Assembly (NCBI GenBank): GCA_027704905.1 | Contig: CM051000.1 | Location: forward strand, 9,193,572 to 9,257,571 | Direction of reading: 5' to 3' | DNA length: 64,000 bases | From: Muraenolepis orangiensis | Lineage: Eukaryota > Chordata > Actinopteri > Gadiformes > Muraenolepididae | Part shown: in pieces, positions 48,334 through 64,000 of the stretch | How positions within the stretch are numbered: the stretch's first letter is position 1 | Layout: each line of letters begins with the position of its first letter | Program-made: the position numbers and the translations under genes | The notes under the pieces: generated by a model | Database searches by the model: none | Seen by the model: only the letters and a program-made list of their open reading frames with translations | Told to the model about the DNA's origin: nothing

Positions 48334-49329
48334 GCATTCAAGCTAGAGCATGAGTCAAAGTCTCTGTGGGAGAATGAGTTGAAGGCGGTTATAACAACCA
48401 CTTGCTAGAACACATCCATTTTTGCTTTGGTGCTGACTAGTGAGTAAGAAGACATATAATCATGACAGAAGAGAAGGAGAGCAGGGGGGGGGGGCGGATT
48501 AGTCATGTAAATGGTATGGGGGGGGGGGGTTTAATTATGGACCCGTGTCTCTGATTGGACAGTTTACAGCTACACAGTGTTACGTCACAGAGCTATTGAC
48601 TCTCTGTGCAAGTACTAGTACATGTGCTCACGTTGGTCATCATTCCAGCGCACACCACCACATCACGCTGCATGGGGTGGTGCTGGGTAGTGATTCATGC
48701 ATAGGAGCCCACGTCATATCTAGGTATCGGCTCGCCGCTTTAGTGACTCATCATCCCGGCATCCAGGTGCAGCCAGATGTACCTCGGAGATTAATCTTCA
48801 GACTGGCCTTGGTGTGCACAGCCCCCCCCCCCCCCCCAGTAGCCTACTGAACTGATATGGATGGTATTACACTATCAATACACTGTAGGCTCCATTATAA
48901 ACCCCAAGAATACTCCTCACAAGTGACTTTCACTATTGTTTATTATAGACCCGGAGGGCTGCCTGTAACAGCCTATGTAACGCTCCATTGTTTCAGAAAT
49001 ATGCGGGAAACGATTACAATCTCCTTTATAGTCTGTATTATTCAGTGCACGGAGGATGTGTGTTGGATCCGGTGAAAGGTTACACATCTTAACAGGATGT
49101 AACATGCTTCATCGACGTCATTTATTTTATATTCATTTAAGTATAGTAAACAGTTGTATGGCACCCGGCAATGTCATGTAGGCCTACACACACGCACAGA
49201 TAGATAGGACTAGACTGGATCGATTATTGACATAAGTTCCAATACAATAATTGGATGAATCGATACGCTTCAATGTGAATGAACTCCTTACTATCAATAT
49301 GTGCTGATCATATTTTCTTATTTCAAAAC

Positions 49330-49611
49330 CCAAAGTGTATCGTCAGCTATTCGTTTCCCTATTCCGCGTGACCACGTGCTTTTCTTTTCCTTTGAATTAT
49401 TTATTTATTCATTTATTTCAATTTAATCTAAATATGTAAGCTCTGCTATCGCGCCTATCGCCGCGCGCTCGGCCCTCTATCGCAATGTCTCTATTTGTCA
49501 GATATGGTCGCGCGAGAAGCAAATCGGAGAGGCGAGTCTATTTTATGCCACGCCCCCTCCCAGACACGTTGCTCGCGGAGAAGCTGCACGGGGTCTACAG
49601 TCTACGGTGGT

Positions 49612-49656
<45 letters not shown>

Positions 49657-49894
49657 CACATCGTTCAATTGAACGCATCACGCATCACGCATCACGCATC
49701 CAGCTCGTGATCCTCCTGCGAGCTGACTGTCCCCGCGAGAGACGTGGTCGGCTGCGCGTGTCGTCCCGGTGTAGTCCCCCCCGTCGCGAGCCGCTCCTCA
49801 CTTGGTCTGCTGCACGAGGACACCTGGACGGTGGAAGCGTTACTGTGAACACCGTTGGACAGCGATACCGAGCGACTTTATTAAGCAACAAACG
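49330..49894 (+). promoter_or_regulatory. likely CIART promoter and untranslated first exon
   Basis: CpG-rich relative to its surroundings, with an E-box (CACGTG), a GC box (CCACGCCCCCTCCC near 49549) and a 35-bp CA array. A plausible first-exon donor ACG|GTATTC ends at 49894. Placement relies on the coding exon's upstream acceptor at 50954, which implies an upstream non-coding exon. Confidence 0.45.
49373..49378. promoter_or_regulatory. canonical E-box CACGTG
   Basis: Inside TGACCACGTGCTTT, about 1.6 kb upstream of the CIART ATG and next to the CpG-rich segment. CIART/CHRONO is a known CLOCK-BMAL1 E-box target in mammals; use of this site is inferred. Confidence 0.5.
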
Positions 49895-49910
49895 GTATTC
49901 AATATATTTT

Positions 49911-49979
49911 TACATATTATTATTATTATTATTATTAATAATATTATTCAAATTATTATAATTATTAGGCCTATTGTTA

Positions 49980-50014
<35 letters not shown>

Positions 50015-50026
50015 AATAATAATGTA
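49911..50026. repeat. (ATT)n / (ATA)n repeat
   Basis: ATT trinucleotides interrupted by unique AGGCCTATTG, ending in AATAATAATAATG. Confidence 0.92.
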
Positions 50027-50194
50027 GGCTGTTGTAATGTAAATTATTTTAAAACGACTGTAGGCCCACAGTGTTTCAATTAGCGTGTAGTATTATCCTT
50101 CAATAAGTTCCGCACCCACTAATGTGAGCTTGCTAAGTTCGTGCTTCTCGTTTAGTCAATTGTTATAGCTGCTCCGTGAATATATTAATATATA

Positions 50195-50198
50195 TATA

Positions 50199-50250
<52 letters not shown>
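50195..50250. repeat. (TA)n microsatellite
   Basis: TA units upstream of the CIART coding exon. Confidence 0.95.
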
Positions 50251-50254
<4 letters not shown>

Positions 50255-50330
50255 GTGTTCCTGCTCTTTTCCTACGTGATAGTAGGCCGACATTGATAGT
50301 GATATTGTCCAAACCAAAAGAGCCTGTGAA

Positions 50331-50443
50331 GTCGGATAGATAGATAGAGAGATAGAGAGATAGCTAGATAGCTGGATAGATAGATAGATAGATAGATAGA
50401 TAGCTGGATAGATAGATAGATAGATAGATAGATAGCTGGATGG
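50331..50443. repeat. (GATA)n microsatellite
   Basis: GATA/GATAGCTG units. Confidence 0.95.
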
Positions 50444-50518
50444 CGGCTGATTGAGCATGTGATCTGTGAGATGAGGTGAACCTCTGTGGGTGGGTGCATG
50501 TGTTTGGACTGTTCATCA

Positions 50519-50526
50519 TTATGTAA
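50519..50526. promoter_or_regulatory. D-box-like TTATGTAA
   Basis: Exact palindrome-type D-box for PAR-bZIP/NFIL3 factors, 0.5 kb upstream of the CIART ATG. Other copies at 45599-45606 and 55543-55550. In fish, D-boxes mediate light-responsive clock-gene expression; function here is inferred. Confidence 0.35.
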
Positions 50527-50963
50527 TGTTGGGCATAGCCTACTTCACTAGGTGTGTTTGTTCCGTCTGTGTCGCCGCATGCAGCCTATCCAGTTTTATT
50601 TGTAGAGTGGACAACCTAAAGTCATATTTAAACTGATATGTGTAGGCTGTACCTATAAGTGTGTCGCTAGGCCTACACCTACTCGACTTGTTCTCTGGAA
50701 GCTCCATCGACCATAAATTGAGCAATGATTGTGGACAAATGACAATTACAAGCAAAATGTTAGATGGTCATTCTGTTACAATAGGCTAGTACAGTGTTGC
50801 GCAATGCACATTGTTATGTGTGTGTGTGTTGCAGGCTACTTAATAAGCACATTCACATTTTCATCACTTTTGTAAGATTTATATATCTATTTATTTACAT
50901 ATATTACATATATATAATACATATATATTTTTTACAATGTCGCAATTGGTTTGCAGATCCGAC

Positions 50964-50981
50964 ATGTTATCTGCTGGCTAA
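50964..50981 (+). promoter_or_regulatory. short upstream ORF before CIART start
   Basis: ATGTTATCTGCTGGCTAA, five codons plus stop, ending 16 bases before the CIART ATG. It is in the same exon if the acceptor TTTGCAG at 50948-50954 is used. It may reduce translation of the main frame. Confidence 0.5.
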
Positions 50982-50997
50982 GCAGATCGAGATCACT

Positions 50998-56682
<5,685 letters not shown>

Positions 56683-58000
56683 GACATTAAGGGAAACAAA
56701 CGTTCACCTGGAGAGGAGCATGATCGCCACCATGCCAGCCTAGACCCACGCTCTGCTCATCATCAGGCATGTTTTGAGATCATCTAAATATTCTATTACT
56801 GTTAAAGTGATGGACAACAGAAATCAGTAACTCAGAACCGGGCCATACGATCCTGAGAGTCTTTCCAACACAGAGTTTATCCGCCGATAACGAGATGCAT
56901 ATTAATAGGCTTTTTGACATTTCCCAGACAAGATGTTTGGCAGGCGTGTCGTGATATGGCGTTTGTTATTTTACATTTCTAGATCCTGTTGTCCATCACT
57001 TTAAAAAAGACCAATTAATACCAGTTTTCTCTACAGTTAATGCCTGCACATTGCCTTGGCTGCCAGTTGGTCTTGGATAAGGGGGGGGGGGGGGTGAGGG
57101 AGCGGCGCAGTCTTTCAATCGGTGAAGAAGCTAAAAACATTTAAGGTAAAATACACACCTCGCCAGTGGCAAAGACAGAATTAAGACATGCACTAGGTGT
57201 AGAGTATCTTAATATATTGGGAATTCATTGAAGGTAGGATAGATAGGACTCTGCTTCCTTGGGACAGATTGTGACACGTTTCGGTCGATTGAAATCCGCT
57301 CCCGATATATATTCCTTACGTTCAGAGCTAAACGATAAAGCGAGCCTCATCTGCACTAGGAAACCTGTTTCGGGATGTATGCAAAATCCTGCACCGTCAT
57401 TTGGCTTGAAGAAAAACTAAACGGAAAGCCGTGATACTTTTGACTGTTACCGTGTTGACCTGTATGACCCGGAGGTCTCTCCGCCCATTTCCTCTACCTC
57501 AAGATCATTCGAAAACATCTACCGTGACTTTTGGGGATAGCTAGCGATGTATCCATCGGCTGGGTTTAAATCCTGTCTTCCAGCGTTCGAGATATACTCT
57601 TGGTTATCGACAGCACTAGTGCCTGCACAATGATTTATTTTTTTTATCGTTTTCCCCTCTGAATTGACTCACCGCAACTTTGGACTCTGCGGAGTTCAGA
57701 GGAGAGAAACCCACCGTAGAGGAGGTTGTTGTTGTAGCCACTTAAGTTAAGAAGCGTTGTTGCTCTAAACAAAGACGAGAGAAGTGTTGAAACACTGCTG
57801 ACGATGTACAAACTCTTTTTTTCGTTAGTGTACATTCTTTTATCATATTATTTGTAGGATTGTCCCACTCCTTAAAATATGGCCTTTTGTCAAATTTTGT
57901 ACTTCATAAATGTGACGTTAACCTTCTGAAAGAAAGGTGTTTTTCTTTGGTTTTATTTTGGTTGCTTTTTTTTTTCCAGGAGTTGTCGGAATACAATAAA
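56683..58000 (+). other. CIART 3' UTR (predicted)
   Basis: About 1.3 kb from the stop to the AATAAA at 57995-58000. It includes a 12-base G-run (about 57081-57092). No other gene seen. Confidence 0.6.
57995..58000 (+). terminator. CIART poly(A) signal AATAAA
   Basis: Followed by a T/GT-rich stretch (GTTGTTTTTGTTTGTATG at about 58055), a plausible downstream element. Confidence 0.6.
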
Positions 58001-58047
58001 AAAAACTTTATGAAAAGATCAGACCAACCGAAATCCATTCTGATGCA

Positions 58048-58053
58048 TTTATT
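58048..58053 (-). terminator. HERC1 poly(A) signal AATAAA (minus strand)
   Basis: TTTATT on the plus strand, about 0.7 kb past the HERC1 stop; a G/T-rich stretch follows on the minus strand (GGTTGGTCTGATCTTTTC). Confidence 0.55.
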
Positions 58054-58524
58054 GGGTTGTTTTTGTTTGTATGCTTCAGGAAACTCGGCATAGGCAATTT
58101 AGAAATCAAAACAATAAATATGGAAATTATGTAAAACACTTTCCTAATGAATCATTTTACACAATGTACAATTTCTTCTCCCCCCCTCCCCCCCCCCCCA
58201 ATGCAATGCCCGCCCAAAGTCCACCCGGTTTCAATAACCTATACACATTTCCACACAAAATAAACAACTCTCCATGCAAATACCCTGAAAATGGGAGGCG
58301 GAGTAATGAAAACTAAAAAAAACCTCAATGCTCAGAACCACTGCTCATGTATTAGAAGAACTAATAACCCACATGGTGACAAAACAAGGAACTTATGTTT
58401 TGCCCGTACATACATAGACATGGACTTAAAATGTCCTGCAAAGCTTCACTGCTTAAGGAGTTCCTATAGTTGGTGTAACAATGGAAAAAAAAAATGCATT
58501 TTCTGGGTCTTGGTTCAGTGCCTG

Positions 58525-58568
<44 letters not shown>

Positions 58569-58756
58569 TTTGTTCATGTGAATGCTGTGTGTGACGTGTG
58601 TGTGTGTTTGGCACCGAGACGAGACAATCCATCCACGTGTGCTCAGCCGCCGTTGAACTGCTAAATCATGGTTGTGTGTGTGTGTGTGCGTGCGTGTGTT
58701 AGTGTGCATGTGTGTGTGTGCGTGCGTGTGTTAGTGTGCATGTGTGTGTGTGCGCG
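58054..58756 (-). other. HERC1 3' UTR (predicted)
   Basis: Contains CA-type microsatellites on the sense strand (58529-58567 and two 32-bp repeats at 58674-58742 adjoining the stop codon). Confidence 0.55.
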
Positions 58757-58942
58757 CTAGTAGTCGGTGTCGGAGCCCTCTGCGTTGTCCACGTTACGGG
58801 ACAGCATGTAGTTGTCCATGTCGATGGAGCGGCAGTTGTTGATGGCGTAGCGCAGCCGCTCGGCCATCACGGCCTGGCTGGAGTAGGGCGGCAGGCGCAG
58901 CTGGAAGAAGCAGGTCTGGGAGGTGGGCAGGCTGTCGTAGGG
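58757..58942 (-). CDS. HERC1 last exon with catalytic cysteine and stop
   Basis: Encodes PYDSLPTSQTCFFQLRLPPY through GSDTDY; stop TAG at 58757-58759. Acceptor CTTCCACAG. Confidence 0.94.
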   Translation of the reverse strand, partial: PYDSLPTSQTCFFQLRLPPYSSQAVMAERLRYAINNCRSIDMDNYMLSRNVDNAEGSDTDY

Positions 58943-61900
58943 CTGTGGAAGGGGGAACCAAGAGGTCAGTCACACCGCCCCGGGAGGGAAAGAAGGGAAA
59001 AGGGACGGACAAGAGGATGGAAACAGTGGAGCTGTGTCCGAAAACGCTCGCTAGTCCCTTCATAGGGAGTTCAATGTGGGCCACTTTATTATACTGAGCT
59101 CATCGGCAAAATGAAAAAACACTTTCAGCCGTAATTTATGTCGCATAATTAATGTGCCAGATCTACGTCGGCTAGGGCTAGTGGACCTACAAATATTATG
59201 ATGATAAGATAATAATAATACTTACATACATTTTGCATTTAGCGTATTTTCCAAATGTCAAAAATGACTTAAATGACTATAGTAAAATAATTTAAAAGAA
59301 TGACCGCACTATATAGTGCACTATGTAGTGACTCCCTACTACATAGTGCACTATATAGTGAGAATTATGATACGCTCAATATAGGGCACTTATCGTATCC
59401 CACAATGCATCACGAAAAGTAGTGTACAACAGATGGTCAACTAACCCAGAATCTAGACCATCATGCGTTGCGCTGAAAGAAAAACGGCAGGCGATTTTCC
59501 ACCGAGGGTTAGATCTGGCACGTTCAATTATGAAACCGCAATGACGTCATTAACGGAGACTAGTGAGTGTACGAAAGTACACTACTTGAGTTTTCGCATT
59601 TTTACGGACAAGCTCACTATATAGTGCTCTACATTGAACTCCCAAGGGAGTAGTGCGCAGGGAATGATTTCGTACACAGACAGTTTTATTAAGAAAAGGT
59701 TTTTTTGTTTGTTTGCACAATTCCCCCTCGTCGCTTATTTCAAATGTTTTGTTTTCTGTTTGTGTTTTATAGTTTCCCCCCCCCCCCCACCTTATTACAG
59801 TAAAGTGCTTTGGGGGTCATAAAAAAGGCGCTATATAAATTGTAGAATTACCATGATTACTATAAACAAATAAAATTGTGTATCACAGAGGGACGGAAAA
59901 TTGCCTTAAAAGCGTATTAATATACATCTCAAAGACAAAGTCTTGGAACGACTCGGAATGGATTGTAGGGCTGAATCCCCGCCTGAATTACAACGCAACC
60001 TTTTTATAACGACCCCTCGTCATACAACGAATGAAGGAAATCAGACATCATCGGTATATGGGCTCCGGGTACGTGTCTCTGGGGCGCCTCCCTCGTCGCC
60101 TTGAGACAACACTCACAAAAGACACATAAATAGCAGAAATAGGCTTTCACAGTGGGATGGAAAAGCCCCAAAAAAAGCTTATTAATATACATCTCAAAGA
60201 CTAAATCGTGGAACGACTCTAGGGATTGTAGGGCTGAATCCCCGCCTGAATTACAACGCAACCTTTAAAAAATAAAACAAAAACGAGCCCTGGCCACGGA
60301 AATCGGACGGAAACATCGTCTGTATATTGGCACCCACAGGGAGAGGGGAGGGGGGGAGGGGGGAGGGGGGGAGGGGGGGAGGGGACTCTCTCTGGACTCA
60401 CCCGGTCCACCTTCATGATCTGGAAGCGCTGGGAGATGTCGGCCGTGTTGGCGGGCAGCCGCGAGCGGCCCGACACGAAGCGCACGAAGAGCACGCGCTC
60501 CTCGTTGGAGAAGTCGCCGAGCGTCTGCCAGAACCACTGCACCAGCGGGTGCTGCTCGTCCACCTCGCGGTAGCGCACCACCTTGCGCAGCACGTCGCAG
60601 CAGATCTCCGGCGTGCCGCACACCGTCTGCTCCAGCTGCCGGGCCGTCAGCAGAGACAGCAGCGGCACCGGCACGATCCACGACATGCCCTCCCGCACCG
60701 CCGCCACCTGGTGGAGGAGAGGGGGGGGGGGGGGGGGGAGAGGAGGTGGAGGGGGGGGTGGAGAGGAGGTGGAGGGGGGGGGTATGGAGGAGGAGGTGGA
60801 GGAACACGGAGGAGGAGGGGGGCATGGAAGAGGTGGAGGAGGGCATGGAAGAAGAGGTGGAGGAGGAGGGGAGGGAGAGGAGGTGGAGGGGGGGCACAGA
60901 GGAGGAGGTGGAGGAGAAGGGGGGCATGGAAGAGGAGGTAGAGGAGGAGGGGGAGAAGGAGGAGGTGGAGAGTCCAGGAAGAGGGAGGCGTGGGTGAGGA
61001 CAGCGTTGTTTTAACATAAAGGGTGGACAGCCGTGTGAGCTTGGGTAATTGCTTGTGTGCAATCTTCAGTTCTGTTCAACAACTTACTTAAGTTACTTAT
61101 CCCTAGAAGGGCAATTCATTTGCAGCCTACCAGTCACAAAACAATTAAAATGACACTCACAGACAAGATCAATTCTATAAATGATATGTCACAAAAGTAA
61201 CAAAAAGCAACCAGGAGTACCGGCAGTAGATCAAATGACGAACAGTGTCGCTGTCATTTAAAACAAACTAGGGTCTCCACACAAGGTAGCAGGTAGGTGT
61301 GGGAGATGGACCGACACACACACACACCACACAGAACCTGACCGCTGCTCACACACAACGCTGAATTACCATCACCGGGTGCCTTTAACAAGCGTTAAAA
61401 AAAACAAACGAGATGTGATGAGACGTACGCGCGGGCGGCTTCCTGTGCAATTATACATATAATACCACCGCCTCTCGGCAGTAAGACAACGCCATTATGG
61501 TCAAATGTCTCCGACCTAAAACGGTGGATGCGGACTCACTTGTCGATGGATTTCGTGCAGCCGGTACTCGATGGCCCGCTCCACGTACTCCTTCCTGTTG
61601 GAGAAGGTGAGAGGGATGCTGTTCCCCCCGGGGAGGATGGGCACCATCTTGCCATCTGCACTCTGTCCCACGAAGGAGTCCAGAGGAATCATCTGAGGGG
61701 GAGGCAAAGACACACACACACACACACACACAATCAGTCTATACAGCATCAATGTTGGTGCCAAAGTCACACTTGCTGAGACTCCATTCCAGCTGTACTG
61801 TACAGCGGAAATCCAATAACACACAAAGTACACCCATTGTTGCCCATTGGATCTAGGAAAGTTTCATTATTCATTGAAAATTAACAAAAACGTGCACTGA

Positions 61901-62404
61901 TCCCAGATCCGTTTCTCTGAAGATGACATTTCTTAATCTGCCTGCAATTAGCCAGGGACGGCCACCGCGGCGACAATCCATCCGTTTCACAGCTAGCGAA
62001 AGATACCAATTCACACGTCCGCTGCTGCCCAAATAATAGGAGATAAAATGGCCACAAGAAGTCTCTCCCTCCCTCCCTCCCTCCCACACGGCCTTCTTTC
62101 ATGCCAAGGCAGCAGATGCATTCCCTTCCTCCCATTCCTCCCCCCCCCCCCCCCGCCCCCTTTCCCTGGCCATGGTAACATTGTAGCTATGGGTCTCTGG
62201 GTGGCTCCCCCAGCCCCCATCGCCCCTCCCAGAGACCCTCTCTGCCAGGGACTGTGGGCCCGGGGCCAACATGAGCTCCACACTGCATCAATAGTGGGCC
62301 CAGCATTCCAGCCCAGCTCCTGGCTTTTTTTACTGCGTGGGGATGTTTGTACGGGAGAGGGTTTATGGGACACACTAGCTGGTGTGTCCACTTGGGCTGT
62401 GGAG

Positions 62405-62478
<74 letters not shown>

Positions 62479-64000
62479 ACCTAGCAATGTGCTGAGGGTT
62501 TATCATCAAGCGCGGGGGGGGGGGGTAGGCTGTGGGAGAGTGTAGGATGCAGGCTAGACTGACTTTCCAGTAGATCACTACCTAACGAGAGAGCTAGGGA
62601 GTGAAGTGGGGCTCTTATCTCTCCTGAACCCACTCCAGCCTTCCCTCCCTCCCTGCACAGTGGGAACACACTTCAATCAAGCCTGGTAATATGAGGCCAG
62701 AACAAACCCCCGGACAACAGGCAGGGGATTCGTGTTGCCGCGTTTGTTTTAAGTGCATCGTTTGTGTTGTTACACGTCCGGCTTTGCTGTTGTTCCGACT
62801 CGCTGCACACGGTCTGCCCCCCGGGCTCCTTCTGTCTTTGGCGCAGGGCTCTTTCTGTCTCTGGCGCGGGTCTCTCTCAGTCTCTGCCCCTGTCTCTCTC
62901 CGTCTCTGCCCCGGTCTCTCTCCGTCTCTGCCCCGGTCTAGCTCCGTCTCTGCCCCGGTCTCTTTCCGTCTCTGCCTTGGTCTATCTCCGTCTCTGCCCC
63001 TGTCTATCTCCGTCTCTGCCCCTGTCTATCTCCGTCTCTGCCCCTGTCTATCTCCGTCTCTGGCCCTGTCTATCTCCGTCTCTGGCCCTGTCTATCTCCG
63101 TCTCTGCCCCTGACTCTCTCTGTCTCTGCCCCGGTCTCTCTCCGTCTCTGCCCCTGTCTCTCTCCGTCTCTGCCCCTGTCTCTCTCCGTCTCTGCCGGTC
63201 TCTTTCCAACTCTGCCCCTGTCTCTCTCCGTCTCTGCCCCGGTCTCTCTCCGTCTCTTTCCAACTCTGCCCCTGTCTCTCTCCGTCTCTGCCCCGGTCTC
63301 TCTCCGTCTCTGCCCCGGTCTCTCTCCGTCTCTGCCCCGTCTCTCTCCGTCTCTGCCCTGTCTCTCTCCGTCTCTGCCCCTGTCTCTCTCCGTCTCTGCC
63401 CCTATCTATCTCAGTCTGTGCCCTGGTCTCTCCCCGTCTCTGCCATGGTGTCTCTCAGTCTCTGCCCCCATCTGTCTCTGTCTCTAGCACCGGTCTCTCT
63501 CTGTCCCTGTTTGGTCTCTTTTCCCTTGTGTCTCTCAGAATCTGCCCTGGTGTCTCTCAGTCTCTCAGAATCTGCCCTGGTGGCTCTCCGTCTCTGCCCT
63601 GGTGGTTCTCCGTCTCTGCCCTGGTGGTTCTCCTTCTCTCCCCCGGTCTCTCTCAGGCTTTGCCCCGGTCTTTCTCTGCCCCGGTCTATCTCAGTCTCTG
63701 CCCTGGTGTCTCTCAGTCTCTGCCCTGGTGTCTCTCAGTCTCTGCCCCTGGTCTCTCTCAGTCTCTGTCCTCCAAGCCTCTACCCACCTCGTGGAAGTTC
63801 TCCTCAGTGATGCCACTGTCCTCGATGTGGAGGATGCTGTTGAGCATCTGGACGTAGAGCAGGTCCACCTCCTCCAGGTCCTCCAGCACCAGGGGGATGC
63901 AGCACAGCTGCTTCCACACCATGGGCGCCAGGTGCAGGTCCAGGGGCTTCTTGGTGCGGATGGCCACGCCCATCAGGATGCCCAGGAACTTGAACTGGAG
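58757..64000 (-). CDS. HERC1, C-terminal HECT E3 ligase region (partial; N-terminus beyond right edge)
   Basis: HERC1 is a giant HECT-type E3 ubiquitin ligase with RCC1-like domains; only the last 285 residues are here. Exons 63788-64000 (runs off the edge), 61540-61692, 60402-60707 and 58757-58942 join in frame. Landmarks: FKFLGILMGVAIRTKKPLDL, LNSILHIEDSGITEENFHE, MIPLDSFVGQSADGKMVPIL, FSNRKEYVERAIEYRLHE, EGMSWIVPVPLLSLL, YREVDEQHPLVQWFW, FVSGRSRLPANTADISQRF, the catalytic SLPTSQTCFFQL (Cys codon 58910-58912), NNCRSIDMDNYML and the acidic end NAEGSDTDY. Naming rests on recalled HERC1 C-terminal sequence; HERC2 and HECTD3 have different tails. Confidence 0.9.
59307..59360. repeat. perfect inverted repeat, 23-bp arms, 8-base loop
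   Basis: CACTATATAGTGCACTATGT begins the left arm (59307-59329); the right arm is 59338-59360. Each arm contains smaller palindromes. CACTATATAGTGC recurs at 59611, suggesting a MITE-like element spanning about 59030-59660. Confidence 0.92.
59905..60263. repeat. direct repeat pair, about 90-95 bp, 271 bp apart
   Basis: 59907-60002 and 60178-60263 share TTAATATACATCTCAAAGAC, GGAACGACTC and the block GATTGTAGGGCTGAATCCCC followed by GCCTGAATTACAACGCAACC, with a few substitutions and indels. Confidence 0.9.
60336..60384. repeat. G-run tract beside HERC1 splice donor
   Basis: Repeated GGGGGGAGGGG, at least eight G-runs of four or more on the plus strand; C-rich on the HERC1 sense strand, starting about 15 bases past the donor. 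Potential G-quadruplex on the template side. Confidence 0.85.
60402..60707 (-). CDS. HERC1 penultimate exon
   Basis: 102 codons, VAAVREGMSWIVPVPLLSLL to RFQIMKVDR, phase 0 both ends. Donor GTGAGT, acceptor TCCTCCACCAG. Confidence 0.95.
60719..60983. repeat. (GGA)n/(GGT)n tract
   Basis: GGAGGAGGTGGAGG units with a 19-base G-run at 60721-60739. On the HERC1 sense strand it is an extended C/T tract ending at the acceptor of exon 60402-60707. Confidence 0.93.
61540..61692 (-). CDS. HERC1 exon, start of HECT C-terminal half
   Basis: 51 codons, MIPLDSFVGQSADGK to YRLHEIHRQ, phase 0 both ends. Donor GTGAGT, acceptor CCCCCTCAG. Confidence 0.95.
62409..62475. repeat. (GT)n microsatellite
   Basis: About 33 GT units. 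Confidence 0.97.
62850..63775. repeat. 22-bp minisatellite, roughly 40 units
   Basis: Unit CCCCTGTCTCTCTCCGTCTCTG with CTATCTCC, CGGTC and TGGTG variants; a few 20-21 or 43-bp units break the register. No unit holds a stop in the plus frames, which gives a 348-codon repeat frame that is not a gene. Confidence 0.93.
63788..64000 (-). CDS. HERC1 exon (partial at window edge)
   Basis: 71 codons visible, LQFKFLGILMGVAIRTKKPL through GITEENFHE, phase 0 end, donor GTGGGT. Its 5' end is beyond 64000. Confidence 0.94.

Larger units (their letters stand above)
58943..60401. other. HERC1 last intron
   Basis: Contains a palindromic element (59307-59360) flanked by matching GAACTCCC-type sequences (59060s and 59635), a SINE-like tail (59795-59845), a duplicated block (59905-60002 and 60178-60263) and a G-rich tract next to the donor. 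Confidence 0.7.
61693..63787. other. HERC1 intron with minisatellite and GT array
   Basis: Holds short CA array 61709-61732, a C-run (62141-62154), (GT)n at 62409-62475 and the large 22-bp minisatellite. No other gene. Confidence 0.7.

Noticed and set aside
49910..50083. Ile/Asn-rich frame
   Set aside because: Translation of the (ATT)n repeat.
62764..63810. 348-codon open frame
   Set aside because: Translation of the 22-bp minisatellite; on the opposite strand to HERC1 and with no family resemblance.

Overview
This is vertebrate nuclear DNA, almost certainly from a ray-finned fish. It carries spliced genes with GT-AG introns, a tRNA-derived SINE with a teleost-type 3' tail, a hAT element with a perfect 8-bp target-site duplication, and a decayed LINE. 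Dinucleotide microsatellites are exceptionally dense: dozens of arrays, several over 100 bp. Such density fits a gadiform (cod-like) fish, but that placement is an inference. There are no bacterial-type genes, CRISPR arrays or viral genes.

Four conserved protein-coding genes can be read exon by exon. Splice phases are consistent throughout. (1) DDB1, minus strand, ATG at 33554-33556, 19 coding exons down to 1578. They encode about 800 residues; the C-terminal third lies beyond the left edge. (2) TMEM138, minus strand, four coding exons from 38349 to 35193, giving 162 codons, the same length as the human protein as I recall it. The expected ATG is an ACG, with an in-frame stop upstream and no ATG between. 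(3) CIART (CHRONO), a circadian repressor, plus strand, five coding exons from 50998 to 56682, 451 residues. (4) The C-terminal HECT region of HERC1, minus strand, four exons from the right edge (64000) to the stop at 58757, including the catalytic cysteine.

Layout. 1-33556: DDB1, with introns holding a LINE tail (about 10386-10935), a hAT element with a BED-finger ORF (12425-13179), a 47-50 bp minisatellite (14242-14480), a SINE (18356-18612) and many microsatellites. 33557-35192: DDB1 5' flank and TMEM138 3' flank. 35193-38349: TMEM138, with a 0.7 kb polypurine/polypyrimidine intron and a 169-bp (AC)n array beside a splice donor. 38350-50997: 12.6 kb between the divergent TMEM138 and CIART, dominated by a 1.2 kb GA-rich domain, a 245-bp CA array and a 0.53 kb CT domain. 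It also holds CpG-rich patches and a CACGTG E-box. 50998-56682: CIART. 56683-58756: convergent 3' ends of CIART and HERC1, with opposing AATAAA signals about 50 bp apart. 58757-64000: HERC1 C-terminus, with a 22-bp minisatellite, a GGA tract and a duplicated block in its introns.

The four genes do not form one pathway. DDB1 is the CUL4 E3 adaptor and DNA-damage sensor, HERC1 is a HECT E3 ligase, TMEM138 is a ciliary membrane protein and CIART is a clock repressor. The most interesting points are the missing TMEM138 ATG, simple repeats that build or abut splice sites, the touching CIART/HERC1 3' ends, and the large polypurine domain between TMEM138 and CIART.
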